A stretch of 64,000 bases of DNA from NCBI RefSeq assembly GCF_016862175.1, contig NZ_BOML01000017.1, positions 1 to 64,000 of the forward strand. The letters run 5' to 3'. This document shows, in pieces, positions 40,339 through 50,598 of this stretch (the stretch's first letter is position 1; the number at the start of each line of letters is the position of its first letter). The DNA comes from Paractinoplanes durhamensis (lineage in GTDB: Bacteria; Actinomycetota; Actinomycetes; Mycobacteriales; Micromonosporaceae). Position numbers and translations under genes: made by a program. Below the pieces are notes generated by a model. That model was not told the origin of the DNA, did no database searches, and saw only the letters and a program-made list of their open reading frames with translations.

Positions 40339-42597
40339 TCACCTCTGACGCTCAGTAAGGCCCGCCGCGAGCTGGGCCGCGGTGCCGGACGCGTGCCAGG
40401 AAGTGACGAATTCCGCAGGTGCGACCGCCGGGCCCCACAGCCAGCCCTGCCCGATGACCACCCCCATGGCGGCGAGCGCGTCCCGCTGCACCCGGGTCTC
40501 GACCCCCTCGGCGATCACGCTGAGTCGCAGCGCCTGACTCATCGCCACGATCGCCCGGACGATCTCGCCGGCCTCGTCGTCGGCGCCGAGACCGACCACG
40601 AACGACCGGTCGATCTTGACGCCGGTGACCGGGAAACGGCGCAGGTAGCCGAGGCCGGAGAAGCCGGTGCCGAAGTCGTCGATCAGCAGCTTGACCCCGA
40701 GTTCGCGCAGCTCGTAGACGGTGCGGGCACTGGTGCCGGTGCCGTCGACCATGACCGACTCGGTCATCTCCAGGGCCACGCACCGGGCCGGCACCCCGAA
40801 CTGGAGCATCTCGGCCGACACGACCAGCGGGAACGTCGGCACGGTGAGCTGTTTGGCGGACACGTTGATGGAGAGGTAGAAGTCGTCGTCGACGGTGCCG
40901 TCGGCCCGCCACGCGGACAGCTGGCGCAGCGCCTCCTGGCGGACCCAGTCGCCGAGCATCCCGATCAGGCCGGCGTCCTCGGCGATCGGGATGAAGACGG
41001 CCGGCGAGATCGGGCCCTGCTCCGGGTGCACCCAGCGGACCAGCGCCTCGGCCCCGATCGCCCGTCCGCTGTCGATGTCGATGAGCGGCTGGTAGGCGAC
41101 CCACAGCTGGTTGTCGCCGAGCGCGCGGCGCAGCGCCACCTCCATCTCGATGCGGTGCCGCACCTCGTCGTGCATGGAGATGTCGAAGATCGTGGTGTTG
41201 CCGGGGCCGGCCGCCTTGGCCTGGTACATCGCCGTGTCGGCGTCGCGCATCAGCTCCTCGGGCTCACCGTCCGGGCCGGCGTGGGCGATCCCGATCGACG
41301 TGCTCATCCGCAGTTCGACGTCGCTGACCACGAACGGGCGGTCGAAGCAGGCGCGCAGGTCGGCGACGAGCCGGTCGGCGGCGGGCTGGTCACCGATCAC
41401 GGTGACCAGGAACTCGTCGCCGCCGAGCGCGGCCACCGGCGTCGACTCGGGCACGCAGCCGCGCAGCCGTTCGCCGACCTCGATGACGAGCCGGTCACCG
41501 GTGTCGTGGCCCCAGGAGTCGTTGACGTACTTGAAGCCGTCCAGGCCGAGCACGACCACCCAGGTCGACTCGGGGCCGCCGGTCGGGGTCTTGTCGAGCA
41601 GCCGGTCGATCTGGGTGGCGATCATCCGGCGGTTGGGCAGCCCGGTGAGCTGGTCGTGGGTGGCCTGGTGCTCGGCGAGGTGCTGGGCCGCGGCCTGCGC
41701 CTTCACCGCCGCGATCGCCCGGACCAGCAGCAGCGACACGGCGACCGCGCCGACCGCGCCGATCGCCAGCCGGTGCCCGGTGGTCTGGCCGTTCGTCACG
41801 AGCAGCACGAACGGCGTGGCCAGGGCCGGGATGAGCAGCACCATCCGGCGCCCGGACCAGGCCGGCACCGGCGGCCGGGCCGGTTTGCCCATCTCGACCG
41901 CGGACGGGTGGATCGGTGTCACGCCGAAGGCCGTGTAGGCGAGCAGCAGCGGGGCGTCGAGCAGGGGAGTGGTGTAGAGGTGGCCGGACGCGCCGACGAT
42001 CGCGTACCCCAGGTCACCGACGAACAGCAGCGCCATCGCCAGCAGCATGCTGATCAGGCTGGGCGGCCAGGTGCGGGCGGTGAAGGTCAGGCTCAGCACG
42101 AGCATCAGCAGGACCACGTCGAAGAGCGGGTACAGCCCGGCCAGCGCGGAGACGACCGGGGACCGGTCGGTGATCGCGGCGGCCGGGATGGCCAGCAGCA
42201 GCGTGGCGGCGAGCCCACCGGCCAGGCAGACGATCATGCCGTCGAGGACGGTGTGCCATTCCAGGGTCTGCCGGGCGCGCAGCAGCTCGACGAAGAACCC
42301 GCAGAAGAGGAAATAGCCCGGGATCGTGCAGGCGTCGGCGAGCAGCGGCAGGCCGAGGTCGGTGACGAACGGCCGGATGATGATGCCGATCAGAAAGATG
42401 ATCCCGGCCGCGCCCACCAGGTTCCAGGCGCGGCGCGGCTCGGCGCCGTGCTTGCGCGGCCCGGCGAAGCACGCCCAGACCGTGTTACCCCCGATCACCA
42501 GCGTGCATACGGCATTGACCACCGGGTTCAGGTCCCAGAGGTACAGGGCCGTAGCTGCCACCCCGGTGAGGGCGAGCAGTCGCCATTTTTCGATCAT
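40339..42597 (-). CDS. Membrane GGDEF-EAL cyclic-di-GMP enzyme
   Basis: 752 aa. About ten hydrophobic segments in residues 1-305, then GGDEF (about 325-480) with THDQLTGLPNRR and intact ALGGDEFLVTV, and EAL (about 495-740) with GAEALVRWVHPE, LSINVSAKQL, EMTESVM, LLIDDFGTGFSGLGYL, VKIDRSFV and IAEGVETRVQ. Both active sites are complete, so it could make or break cyclic-di-GMP. Start ATG 42597 (a TTG just before it is possible); no strong ribosome site. The N-terminal region is a multi-pass membrane sensor of unknown ligand. Confidence 0.93.
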   Translation of the reverse strand: MIEKWRLLALTGVAATALYLWDLNPVVNAVCTLVIGGNTVWACFAGPRKHGAEPRRAWNLVGAAGIIFLIGIIIRPFVTDLGLPLLADACTIPGYFLFCGFFVELLRARQTLEWHTVLDGMIVCLAGGLAATLLLAIPAAAITDRSPVVSALAGLYPLFDVVLLMLVLSLTFTARTWPPSLISMLLAMALLFVGDLGYAIVGASGHLYTTPLLDAPLLLAYTAFGVTPIHPSAVEMGKPARPPVPAWSGRRMVLLIPALATPFVLLVTNGQTTGHRLAIGAVGAVAVSLLLVRAIAAVKAQAAAQHLAEHQATHDQLTGLPNRRMIATQIDRLLDKTPTGGPESTWVVVLGLDGFKYVNDSWGHDTGDRLVIEVGERLRGCVPESTPVAALGGDEFLVTVIGDQPAADRLVADLRACFDRPFVVSDVELRMSTSIGIAHAGPDGEPEELMRDADTAMYQAKAAGPGNTTIFDISMHDEVRHRIEMEVALRRALGDNQLWVAYQPLIDIDSGRAIGAEALVRWVHPEQGPISPAVFIPIAEDAGLIGMLGDWVRQEALRQLSAWRADGTVDDDFYLSINVSAKQLTVPTFPLVVSAEMLQFGVPARCVALEMTESVMVDGTGTSARTVYELRELGVKLLIDDFGTGFSGLGYLRRFPVTGVKIDRSFVVGLGADDEAGEIVRAIVAMSQALRLSVIAEGVETRVQRDALAAMGVVIGQGWLWGPAVAPAEFVTSWHASGTAAQLAAGLTERQR

Positions 42598-42629
42598 CAA
42601 CCGTCAGATCGGCTCTTTTGCCCGGGTTG

Positions 42630-43478
42630 TTAGCGTGCAAGCGCCTTGGTCGTCCCGGAGGGCGTCCGCTGGGCCGGCACCGCTCGGCCGTGCACGAACA
42701 TAGCTGGACAAGCGGCTCTGTGCAGTACCTCTCGGGCAACTGATCCGAGCAATCCGGCGTCGTGCGCTCCCCGCGGGCCCAGAACGATCAACCGGGCGTG
42801 GGACGACGCGTGCACCAGGGCCGCCCCGGGCGTGCCGACGAGCACCCGGACCCGCACCCGGCCCAGGTCGGGCACGGCCGCCACGGTGTCGGCGAGGATC
42901 CGCCGGCCCTGCTCCTCGAAACGGCCGCCGTATTCCTTCACCACGTGCACCACGTCGACGCCGATCTTGCGGCGGCGGCCCTCGGCGGCGGCGTGCCGCA
43001 GCGCGAGGATGCCGCTCGGCGAGCCGTCCACGGCGACCAGCACCGCACCGGCCGGCGGTCGCGGCCCCCGCGCCACCAGCACCGGGCACCAGGCGCGGGC
43101 CACCGTCTGCACCAGCACCGAGGCCGGCGGCAGCCACGGCGTGGTGGCCAGGTCGTCGTCGCCGAGGACGAGCAGGACGGCGTTGTGGCTCAGGCGTAAC
43201 AGCACGCGATCGGGCACCCCGTCCACGAGTTGGCCCGTCACCCGCACCCGAGGTGTGGAACGCTTGGCCGAGGCGACCGCCTCCTCGACCACCTGCGAGG
43301 CGGTCCGCCGGGCCCGGTCGTAGTCGTGGCCGGCCCCGGAAAGCCCCGGAACAGGCCAGGTGAAAGCGTGAATCACTCGGAGCTGACTGCCGCGCGAGAC
43401 CGCCTCGCGAGCGGCCAGCCGGACGGCGGCCAGACCGGCCGACGTGCCGGTCACGCCTACCACAACTGGGTTCCGCAC
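42630..43478 (-). CDS. Tandem universal stress protein (UspA, two domains)
   Basis: 282 aa with two Usp folds: domain 1 (about 1-135, NPVVVGVTGTSAGLAAVRLAA) and domain 2 (about 145-270, AVLVAVDGSPSGILALRHAA). The ATP loop GxxG-x9-G(S/T) is VLGPRGAHDAGLLGSVAREVLH in domain 2; the domain 1 equivalent (VLGDDDLATTPWLPPAS) is degenerate. GTG 43478 has AGGTGG 6 bp upstream; ATG 43511 is an alternative. Such proteins respond to hypoxia and stationary phase. Divergent from citrate synthase. Confidence 0.88.
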   Translation of the reverse strand: MRNPVVVGVTGTSAGLAAVRLAAREAVSRGSQLRVIHAFTWPVPGLSGAGHDYDRARRTASQVVEEAVASAKRSTPRVRVTGQLVDGVPDRVLLRLSHNAVLLVLGDDDLATTPWLPPASVLVQTVARAWCPVLVARGPRPPAGAVLVAVDGSPSGILALRHAAAEGRRRKIGVDVVHVVKEYGGRFEEQGRRILADTVAAVPDLGRVRVRVLVGTPGAALVHASSHARLIVLGPRGAHDAGLLGSVAREVLHRAACPAMFVHGRAVPAQRTPSGTTKALAR

Positions 43479-43642
43479 CGGTTTCCACCTCCGCTGTCGT
43501 CTGTGCACCATTATCTATGCAAGAGCGCCACTCTTCGTGATCAATCCCTCAGCGGGTGGCCACCTGATGACCCATTCAGGTTGAGGGTTTACGGTGAACG
43601 ACAAATTCTTGTGGACATCTGCCGGTGAAGTGAGGGAAATAC

Positions 43643-44926
<1,284 letters not shown>

Positions 44927-44948
44927 ATTCACCGCACACTGCCAGGTC

Positions 44949-44982
44949 ACGCCCCGCCGGATTTCTTCCGGCGGGGCGTTTC
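44949..44982 (+). terminator. Rho-independent terminator after citrate synthase
   Basis: A perfect 13-bp stem ACGCCCCGCCGGA (44949-44961), loop TTTCT, TCCGGCGGGGCGT (44967-44979), then TTTCTC. 22 bp after the stop. Confidence 0.95.
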
Positions 44983-45112
44983 TCATCAACCCATATGAGT
45001 ACGCGCCGAAAAGTCCCCAACCGCAAATAGGCCGAACCCGCCCCAGCGGCGGCCAAGCTGCAACACCAGGCCGTCGCGGGCCGACGGCCGGGAGCCGACA
45101 TAGGCTTTTCCG

Positions 45113-45814
45113 ATGGCGCTCTGGGCACAACTCGGGCAGGCGGCGCAGGACGCTGCCCTGAAATGGCGGGAACCGGCGGTCCGCGCGGTGTCCCGGCTGA
45201 TCCCCGCCGACGTGCTCTGGTTCGTGGACACGAAGGGGCCGGTCTTCGCGCTGACGTTCGACGACGGCCCCAGCCCGGACACCACCCCCGGCCTGTTGGA
45301 GGTGCTCGCCCGGCACCGCGCGAAGGCCACGTTCTTCCTGGTCGGGGAGCGGGTGCAGGCCCACCCGGAGCTGGTCGCCGCGATCACCGCCGGCGGCCAC
45401 GAGATCGCCAACCACCTGATGCGCGACGAACGCTCGGCGTTCGTACCGGCCGACCAGTTCCGCCGCGACCTCGCCCGGGTGACCGAGCTGCTCACCCCGT
45501 ACGGCCCGGTCACATGGTTCCGGCCCGGTTCGGGCGTGTTCACGCCGCGGATGCTGCGCACGGCCGCCGATCAGCACCTGCGGGCCGTGCTCGGCACCCT
45601 GGTCGCCGGCAACCAGGGCGGCCCCGGCGACGCCCGGATCGCCGCCGACCTGACCGTCGGCGTCCGGCCCGGCTCGATCGTCGTGCTGCACGAGGGCAGC
45701 CGGAAACGCAACGGCGTGATCGCGACGACCGACGAATTGCTCGGCACCCTGGCCGGTCGGGGCCTGTCCGCCGTCACCGTCAAGGAGCTGGCGGCCCTAG
45801 ACTGCGGATCATGA
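45113..45814 (+). CDS. NodB-type polysaccharide deacetylase
   Basis: 233 aa. TFDDGPSPDTTPG carries the catalytic D50 and metal-binding D51; GGHEIANHLMRDE has metal His H101, but the usual second His (H-x3-H) is Asp, D105. WFRPGSGVFTPRML and SIVVLHEGS complete the NodB core. There is no signal peptide, only amphipathic residues 1-30. It probably removes acetyl groups from a cell-surface or small glycan, if the Asp substitution supports metal binding. The stop overlaps the next start (ATGA). Confidence 0.85.
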   Translation: MALWAQLGQAAQDAALKWREPAVRAVSRLIPADVLWFVDTKGPVFALTFDDGPSPDTTPGLLEVLARHRAKATFFLVGERVQAHPELVAAITAGGHEIANHLMRDERSAFVPADQFRRDLARVTELLTPYGPVTWFRPGSGVFTPRMLRTAADQHLRAVLGTLVAGNQGGPGDARIAADLTVGVRPGSIVVLHEGSRKRNGVIATTDELLGTLAGRGLSAVTVKELAALDCGS

Positions 45815-46173
45815 CGCGAGCGGCGGAGCCGACCGGCGAGCAGCCGGTGACCCGGCAGGTGGTGCTGGACGTGACGTTGCCGCAGGTACGGCCGACCGCA
45901 CGGGTGGAGGTCCGGGAGATCCGGATCCGGGCCGGCCAGGCGGCCGGACTGCACGTGCACAACGGACCGGTCTTCGGCAGCGTGGTGACCGGCTCGGTCG
46001 TCTACCAGATCGAGGGCGGCGAGGCCCGGACGCTGCGGCCGGGCGAGGTGTTCTACGAGCCGGAGGCGACCCGGATCGCCCGGTTCGACGCCACCGAGGA
46101 GGGCGTGACCTTCCTCGCGTACTACCTGCTCGACCAGGACGAGCTGGCCGAGCTGACCTTCCCGGAGGCCTGA
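45811..46173 (+). CDS. Cupin-domain protein
   Basis: 120 aa, small single-domain beta barrel. Cupin motif 1 is AGQAAGLHVHNGPVFGSVVTG (two His and later Glu/Gln positions), motif 2 is LRPGEVFYEPEATRIARF. The metal-binding residues of motif 1 are only partly conserved (H-x-H, then no clear Glu). Could be a sugar epimerase or a binding protein; function cannot be read. Coupled to the deacetylase by overlap and 5 bp before the SnoaL-like gene. Confidence 0.8.
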   Translation: MTRAAEPTGEQPVTRQVVLDVTLPQVRPTARVEVREIRIRAGQAAGLHVHNGPVFGSVVTGSVVYQIEGGEARTLRPGEVFYEPEATRIARFDATEEGVTFLAYYLLDQDELAELTFPEA

Positions 46174-46178
46174 GAGAT

Positions 46179-46547
46179 ATGCACCCGTTCCGCGCCGCCG
46201 TCGAAGCCGGCGACATCGAGGCCGCCATCGCGCTGCTCGCCGACGACGTGGTGTTCCACAGCCCGGTCGCCTTCAAGCCGTACGAGGGCAAGGCGATGGT
46301 CGCGACCATCCTGCGCGCCGTGATCACCGTCTTCGAGGACCTCCGCTACGTGCGGGAGATCGGCGCGGACGGCGCCGCCGACCACGCCCTGGTGTTCACG
46401 GCGCACATCGGCGACCGCGAGCTGACCGGCTGCGACTTCCTGCACGTCGACGAGAACGGCCGGATCGACGACTTCATGGTGATGGTCCGCCCGCTGCGCG
46501 GCGTGCAGGCCCTGGGCGAGGCGATGGCCGCGCGGCTGGGCGGCTAA
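46179..46547 (+). CDS. SnoaL/NTF2-like protein
   Basis: 122 aa cone-shaped alpha+beta barrel of the NTF2/SnoaL type: MHPFRAAVEAGDIEAAIAL at the start, LADDVVFHSPVAFKPYEG, DHALVFTAHIGDRELTGCDFLHVDENGRIDDFMVMVRPL. Family members include polyketide cyclases, isomerases and ligand-binding proteins. It is the third gene of the deacetylase-cupin-SnoaL row. Its stop overlaps the opposite-strand dioxygenase stop by 4 bp. Confidence 0.85.
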   Translation: MHPFRAAVEAGDIEAAIALLADDVVFHSPVAFKPYEGKAMVATILRAVITVFEDLRYVREIGADGAADHALVFTAHIGDRELTGCDFLHVDENGRIDDFMVMVRPLRGVQALGEAMAARLGG

Positions 46548-49330
46548 GGCTTCGTCCAGGGGGCGAACGCGTTGGCCGACGCCGGGAGCACCGCGGCCAG
46601 CTCCGGGCAGTGGCGCAGGATCAGCGCGGTCATCGAGGTCTCGGCGATCCAGTCCAGGCCGAACTGGGTGTAGATCTCCGGGCGGTAGTCGGCGGTCAGG
46701 AAGCGGTCGCTCTGCAGGCGGCGCGACGCCATCAGGATGAAGACCCGGAACGCCGTGTCGGAGAAGCCGAACCCCGCCGGCGGCGTCTCGGCGAACAGGC
46801 CGACCATGGTGTCCACCTCGTCGACATCGCGGTAGACGGCGCGCAGGCGGCGTACCGTCTCCGGATCCTGACTGAGGTCTTCGAAACGCTCGATCCGGGG
46901 CAGGTGCAGGGCCTCGCGGAAATCGTTGTAGCGGGGGACGCCGCGGCGGCGGGTGCGCACCAGATCGACCACCGACAGGTCGACGATCTCGCCCTCCCGC
47001 TCCAGGTGAAGCAGCGCCTTCGGGTAGTTGTGCAGGGTGATCGCGCCCGGGTGGGCGGTGCCGAACGAGAACAGGGTGTTGGCCAGGCCCAGCTCGCGCA
47101 GCACGTCGTCGGCCCGGTCGCCCTGCAGGTCGAGGAAGGTGTCGTCGCGCAGGTGCCCGCCGGTGGCCGCGTCCCGGAACGCGTAGTCGTCCGGGATCAG
47201 CGGGTGCATCCGGTAGACGGTGACGAAGTCCTCGGTCAGCGAGTAGGGCGCGGTGTGGTGGTCGGGGACCGTCGCCGGGATGCCGCGCAACGCGTTCGCG
47301 TCGGTCAGCCACAGGCCGATGCGGCTCAGCCAGTCCTTGGCCGGGACGCCGTACCAGTTGACGTGCATGCCGCGGTCGAGCACCTCGGTGGCGAGGATGG
47401 CCGGCGTCCACTCCACCGTGTGGATCTTGGCGATCAGGGCGGCCACGATCAGCCGGGCGGTCTGGAAGAGCCGCTCGTCGGTCCACTGCGGATTGCGGGC
47501 GCGCAGCTCGTCGACCAGGACGTTGTGCTCGCGGGCGAAGAGCGTGTGCATGCCGCTGAGGCCGAGCCACCACGCCTCGTTGAACCCGGTGATCTCCGAG
47601 CCGTGCACGTCGACCGGTAGGTAGCCCTCCGGGGTCAGCCGCAGCTTCGCGCCGTCGCGTAGCTCGCGGGCCTTCTCCGGCTGGGTGCCGTACACCTCGG
47701 AGCCGTCCCACCAGTGCGAGGCCGCGTTGCCGAACAGCAGCTCGTGGCCGTCCGCCCCGATGCCCCGGCTGATGTTGCCGCCGATCCGCATCTCCGGTTC
47801 GAGCGGGCCGCCGGGGGTGTTCCGCCAGCCCGGCACGTCCGGCGGCAGCGGCACCCGCACGTCGTCGACGCCGAGCGGGTGCCGGGCGTGCACCACCCAG
47901 TCGTGCACCTGGAACTGGATCCACGCGGCGGCCAGGATGTTCAGCGACGTCGCCGGGATGAACGCGTCGCGGTGCAGCAGCTCCCGGCTGACCACGAGCG
48001 GGTTGGGCTCGTCGGTGTTCGCCCTACCGGGCACGTTGCGGCCGAAGGCGGCGCCGACCGCGCCCATCGACGGCTCGGACAGGTCGTCGTAGGAGCCGTC
48101 CGGCGTACGGAAATCGCGTTTGTCCTCTTCGATCTTCGCCGGCACCGGCCGGACCTGCGGGGGTGCCTCGCGCACCTCGGTGTCGATGAGGTTGTCCCGG
48201 CGCAGCACGTCGCGCAGCGCGGCCAGATTGAGCAGGGCCAGCGACGTCGGCAGCCGATGCCACGGCCGGAACCGGTTGACCAGGCCGAACAGCCCGCGCA
48301 TGGCGGCGCTCGCGACCCGGTTGCGCAGCGGCACCTCGGTGATGAAGCGTTCCCGGTTGCGGTGCGCCGAGCTGGCGTCGTAGGCGGCCTTGCGCACCCG
48401 GTTGAGGTTGCCGAGCGGGCGGAAGTCGTCGGTGGTGTTCCACGGGTTGAGCCGCAGCTCCCGGGCGGCCGGGCTGTCCGGCGTGCCGGAGCGGATGGTC
48501 AGCACCGCGATCGGCTCGGGCGGCGCGGCGGCCGAGCGCCAGTCGACGGCCGCGTCCTCGATCGGCGTCTCCCGCTCGTCGCGGAACCGCTGCACACACA
48601 GCTCGAACCGCACGTCGCCCTGAGCCAGCCGGCGCTGCATCTCGTGGCCTAGGAAATCCGGATCGCCGGCCGGCGGTGACGCGGCTTCGGTGGCGAGCGG
48701 CCGCAGGAAGTATTGAACGGCGATCTCCGCGCCCCACGTGATCGGGGTGCGGCTCCAATACGTCACCGTGGCCACGCTCGCGGCCCGGGTGCGGCCCGCC
48801 TGCACGTTGCGGACCATCCGCACGGTCTCGGCCGGCCCGAGCACGAACAGCAGCCGGCCCAGCCCCAGGTAGCGGCCCAGCCCGCCGCCGGCGGTGGCCA
48901 GCGCGAACTCGGTGAACTGCCGGGCGTCGCGGGCGTGCGCCACCGGTGCGCTGGTCATCAGCAGGTCGTGCTGCTCGGCGGCGGACACGTGCACCCGCAG
49001 GCCGGCGCCGCGCAGGTCGGGCTCGTGGTCGGAGAGGATCCGCCCCTCGGCGTTGCTGAACCGGACCGCGGTGCGATAGACGGCGCCCGGCTGGGCGAAG
49101 CCGACCCGCAGCTCCGGCGGCAGGTCGAGGAAGCGCAGCTCGGCGTCGTCCACCGCGAAGGTGACCTTGGCCTGGAAGCCGGGCACCACCGGCCCGCCGG
49201 CCGCCTTCCGGTTCTTCGCCTGCGTCTGCATGATCTTCACGGCCATGCGCGCGAAGAGCTGCCGCTCGGCCTCGGGCGAGCCGCCCAGATAGGCCTCCCG
49301 CCAGGCGGCGGCCTTGATCCCCGTGGTCAT
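46544..49330 (-). CDS. Catalase-related / cyclooxygenase-like fatty-acid dioxygenase fusion
   Basis: 928 aa in two halves. N-terminal about 1-330 is catalase-related: TAVRFSNAEG, HEPDLRGAGLRVHV, LNPWNTTDDFRPLGNLNRVRKAAYDASS. The expected distal His lies in the segment PGFQAKVTFAVD, where it seems to be Gln; no R-x-x-x-Y haem ligand is obvious. C-terminal about 380-928 is an animal-type haem peroxidase of the COX/alpha-dioxygenase clade: distal H476 in QFQVHDWVVHAR, catalytic Tyr706 and proximal H709 in VTVYRMHPLIPDDY (compare Y385/H388 of COX), plus SEVYGTQPEKARELRDG and LSGMHTLFAREHN. No signal peptide. The two halves look like the cyanobacterial 10S-dioxygenase and its catalase-related hydroperoxide lyase, which are separate genes there. 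Confidence 0.9.
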   Translation of the reverse strand: MTTGIKAAAWREAYLGGSPEAERQLFARMAVKIMQTQAKNRKAAGGPVVPGFQAKVTFAVDDAELRFLDLPPELRVGFAQPGAVYRTAVRFSNAEGRILSDHEPDLRGAGLRVHVSAAEQHDLLMTSAPVAHARDARQFTEFALATAGGGLGRYLGLGRLLFVLGPAETVRMVRNVQAGRTRAASVATVTYWSRTPITWGAEIAVQYFLRPLATEAASPPAGDPDFLGHEMQRRLAQGDVRFELCVQRFRDERETPIEDAAVDWRSAAAPPEPIAVLTIRSGTPDSPAARELRLNPWNTTDDFRPLGNLNRVRKAAYDASSAHRNRERFITEVPLRNRVASAAMRGLFGLVNRFRPWHRLPTSLALLNLAALRDVLRRDNLIDTEVREAPPQVRPVPAKIEEDKRDFRTPDGSYDDLSEPSMGAVGAAFGRNVPGRANTDEPNPLVVSRELLHRDAFIPATSLNILAAAWIQFQVHDWVVHARHPLGVDDVRVPLPPDVPGWRNTPGGPLEPEMRIGGNISRGIGADGHELLFGNAASHWWDGSEVYGTQPEKARELRDGAKLRLTPEGYLPVDVHGSEITGFNEAWWLGLSGMHTLFAREHNVLVDELRARNPQWTDERLFQTARLIVAALIAKIHTVEWTPAILATEVLDRGMHVNWYGVPAKDWLSRIGLWLTDANALRGIPATVPDHHTAPYSLTEDFVTVYRMHPLIPDDYAFRDAATGGHLRDDTFLDLQGDRADDVLRELGLANTLFSFGTAHPGAITLHNYPKALLHLEREGEIVDLSVVDLVRTRRRGVPRYNDFREALHLPRIERFEDLSQDPETVRRLRAVYRDVDEVDTMVGLFAETPPAGFGFSDTAFRVFILMASRRLQSDRFLTADYRPEIYTQFGLDWIAETSMTALILRHCPELAAVLPASANAFAPWTKP

Positions 49331-49377
49331 CCGTCAATCGAAGCGCATCGGCGCCAGGTGGGGTGGTTCGCGTCGGT

Positions 49378-50598
49378 TTACCGATACGGCGTGGTCAGCC
49401 AATCGAGCACCGGGGCCGCACCGTCCTCGGCCCGGATCCGGGCCGACAGGGCCTGCGCCCGGGCCGCGTAGTGCGGGTTGCCGGTGACCTCACGCAGCGC
49501 CGCGGCCAGGGCGTCCACCTCGAGCCGGATCGGGGCCGGGGCCGCGCCGAGCCGGTGCAGGCGCCGGGCCCAGAACGGCTGGTCGGCCAGCCGCGGCACG
49601 GCGACCGCCGGGACCCCGGCCCGCAGCGCCGCCGCGGTGGTGCCGGCCCCGGCGTGGTGGACCACCGCCGCCATCCGGGGAAAGAGCTGCTCGTGCGGCA
49701 TCTCGCCGATGCTGAGCAGGTCGTCGCCGTCCGCGGCGGCCAGGCCCGACCAGCCCGCCTGCAGGACCGCCCGGACGCCGGCCTGCCGGACCGCTCGCAC
49801 CACGGTCTCGGCGAGCTCCGGCCCGCGCCCGGGCGCCATGCTCCCGAACCCGATGAACACGGGCTTCTCGCCGGCCAGGAAGTCGTCGAGTCTTTTGTCT
49901 GCTTTGTCGGGAGAGGCGGCGGGCCACCAATAGCCCGTCACCCGCAGCGACGGATGCCAGTCGGCCGGCCGCGGCACGACCGCCGGGCTGAAACCGTGGA
50001 ACATGGGCTCCCGGAACTCCTGGGCCCGGCGAAGCGCTCCCAGTGAAGTCCGGGGCAGGCCCAGGTCCCGCCGCAAGCTGCGGATCGTGCCGGCGTAGAG
50101 CGCCTCCACGGCCCGGAACGTCACGTGCCCGAGCGCCAGGTTCCCGTACGGCCCGAAGGATCGGCCGCCGGCCAGCACCGGCCCGAACTCGCGCGACGGA
50201 TGCACCGGCTGCAGAAAGACGCTCGCCCGCCGGATCCCGAACGCCTCGGCCACCTGATAGCCCAGCGGCGCGACCAGCGTGGAGAGCACCATGGCGTCCG
50301 GTCGCGCCTGCTCCACGGCCCGGACGATCCCGGCCCCGAGCTGCGCGACCAGCGGCCGGGCCAGCGCGAACATCCGGGCCAGGGCACGCGGCCCGCCGCC
50401 GTCGACGGTCCGCTCCAGGGTCTCGCGCAGATCACCGGGGATCGGCACGAAGCCGAGGCCGAGCGCTTCGACGAGCGACCGGAACGGCTCGTGGGTGGCC
50501 AGGGTGACCGTGTGGCCGGCCGCCCGGAGCCGCCCGGCCAGCCCGGTGAAGGGCGCGACGTCCCCCATCGACCCGGACGTGACGATCAAGACCCGCAC
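49378..50598 (-). CDS. UDP-glycosyltransferase-like GT1 enzyme
   Basis: 406 aa, GT-B fold. Opening MRVLIVTSGSMGDVAPFTGLAGRL is the usual MGT/sterol-glucosyltransferase start. Donor-binding motif: VVHHAGAGTTAAALRAGVPAVAVPRLADQPFWARRL. IGFGSMAPGRGPELAE and LLSIGEMPHEQLFPRMAAV are typical of macrolide or sterol glycosyltransferases. GTG start. Lies 47 bp from the dioxygenase on the same strand, possibly upstream of it in one transcript; a link with lipid or oxylipin glycosylation is only a guess. Confidence 0.85.
   Translation of the reverse strand: MRVLIVTSGSMGDVAPFTGLAGRLRAAGHTVTLATHEPFRSLVEALGLGFVPIPGDLRETLERTVDGGGPRALARMFALARPLVAQLGAGIVRAVEQARPDAMVLSTLVAPLGYQVAEAFGIRRASVFLQPVHPSREFGPVLAGGRSFGPYGNLALGHVTFRAVEALYAGTIRSLRRDLGLPRTSLGALRRAQEFREPMFHGFSPAVVPRPADWHPSLRVTGYWWPAASPDKADKRLDDFLAGEKPVFIGFGSMAPGRGPELAETVVRAVRQAGVRAVLQAGWSGLAAADGDDLLSIGEMPHEQLFPRMAAVVHHAGAGTTAAALRAGVPAVAVPRLADQPFWARRLHRLGAAPAPIRLEVDALAAALREVTGNPHYAARAQALSARIRAEDGAAPVLDWLTTPYR

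Noticed and set aside
44995..45030. 11-residue frame MSTRRKVPNRK after the citrate synthase terminator
   Set aside because: No ribosome site, no hydrophobic or conserved feature.
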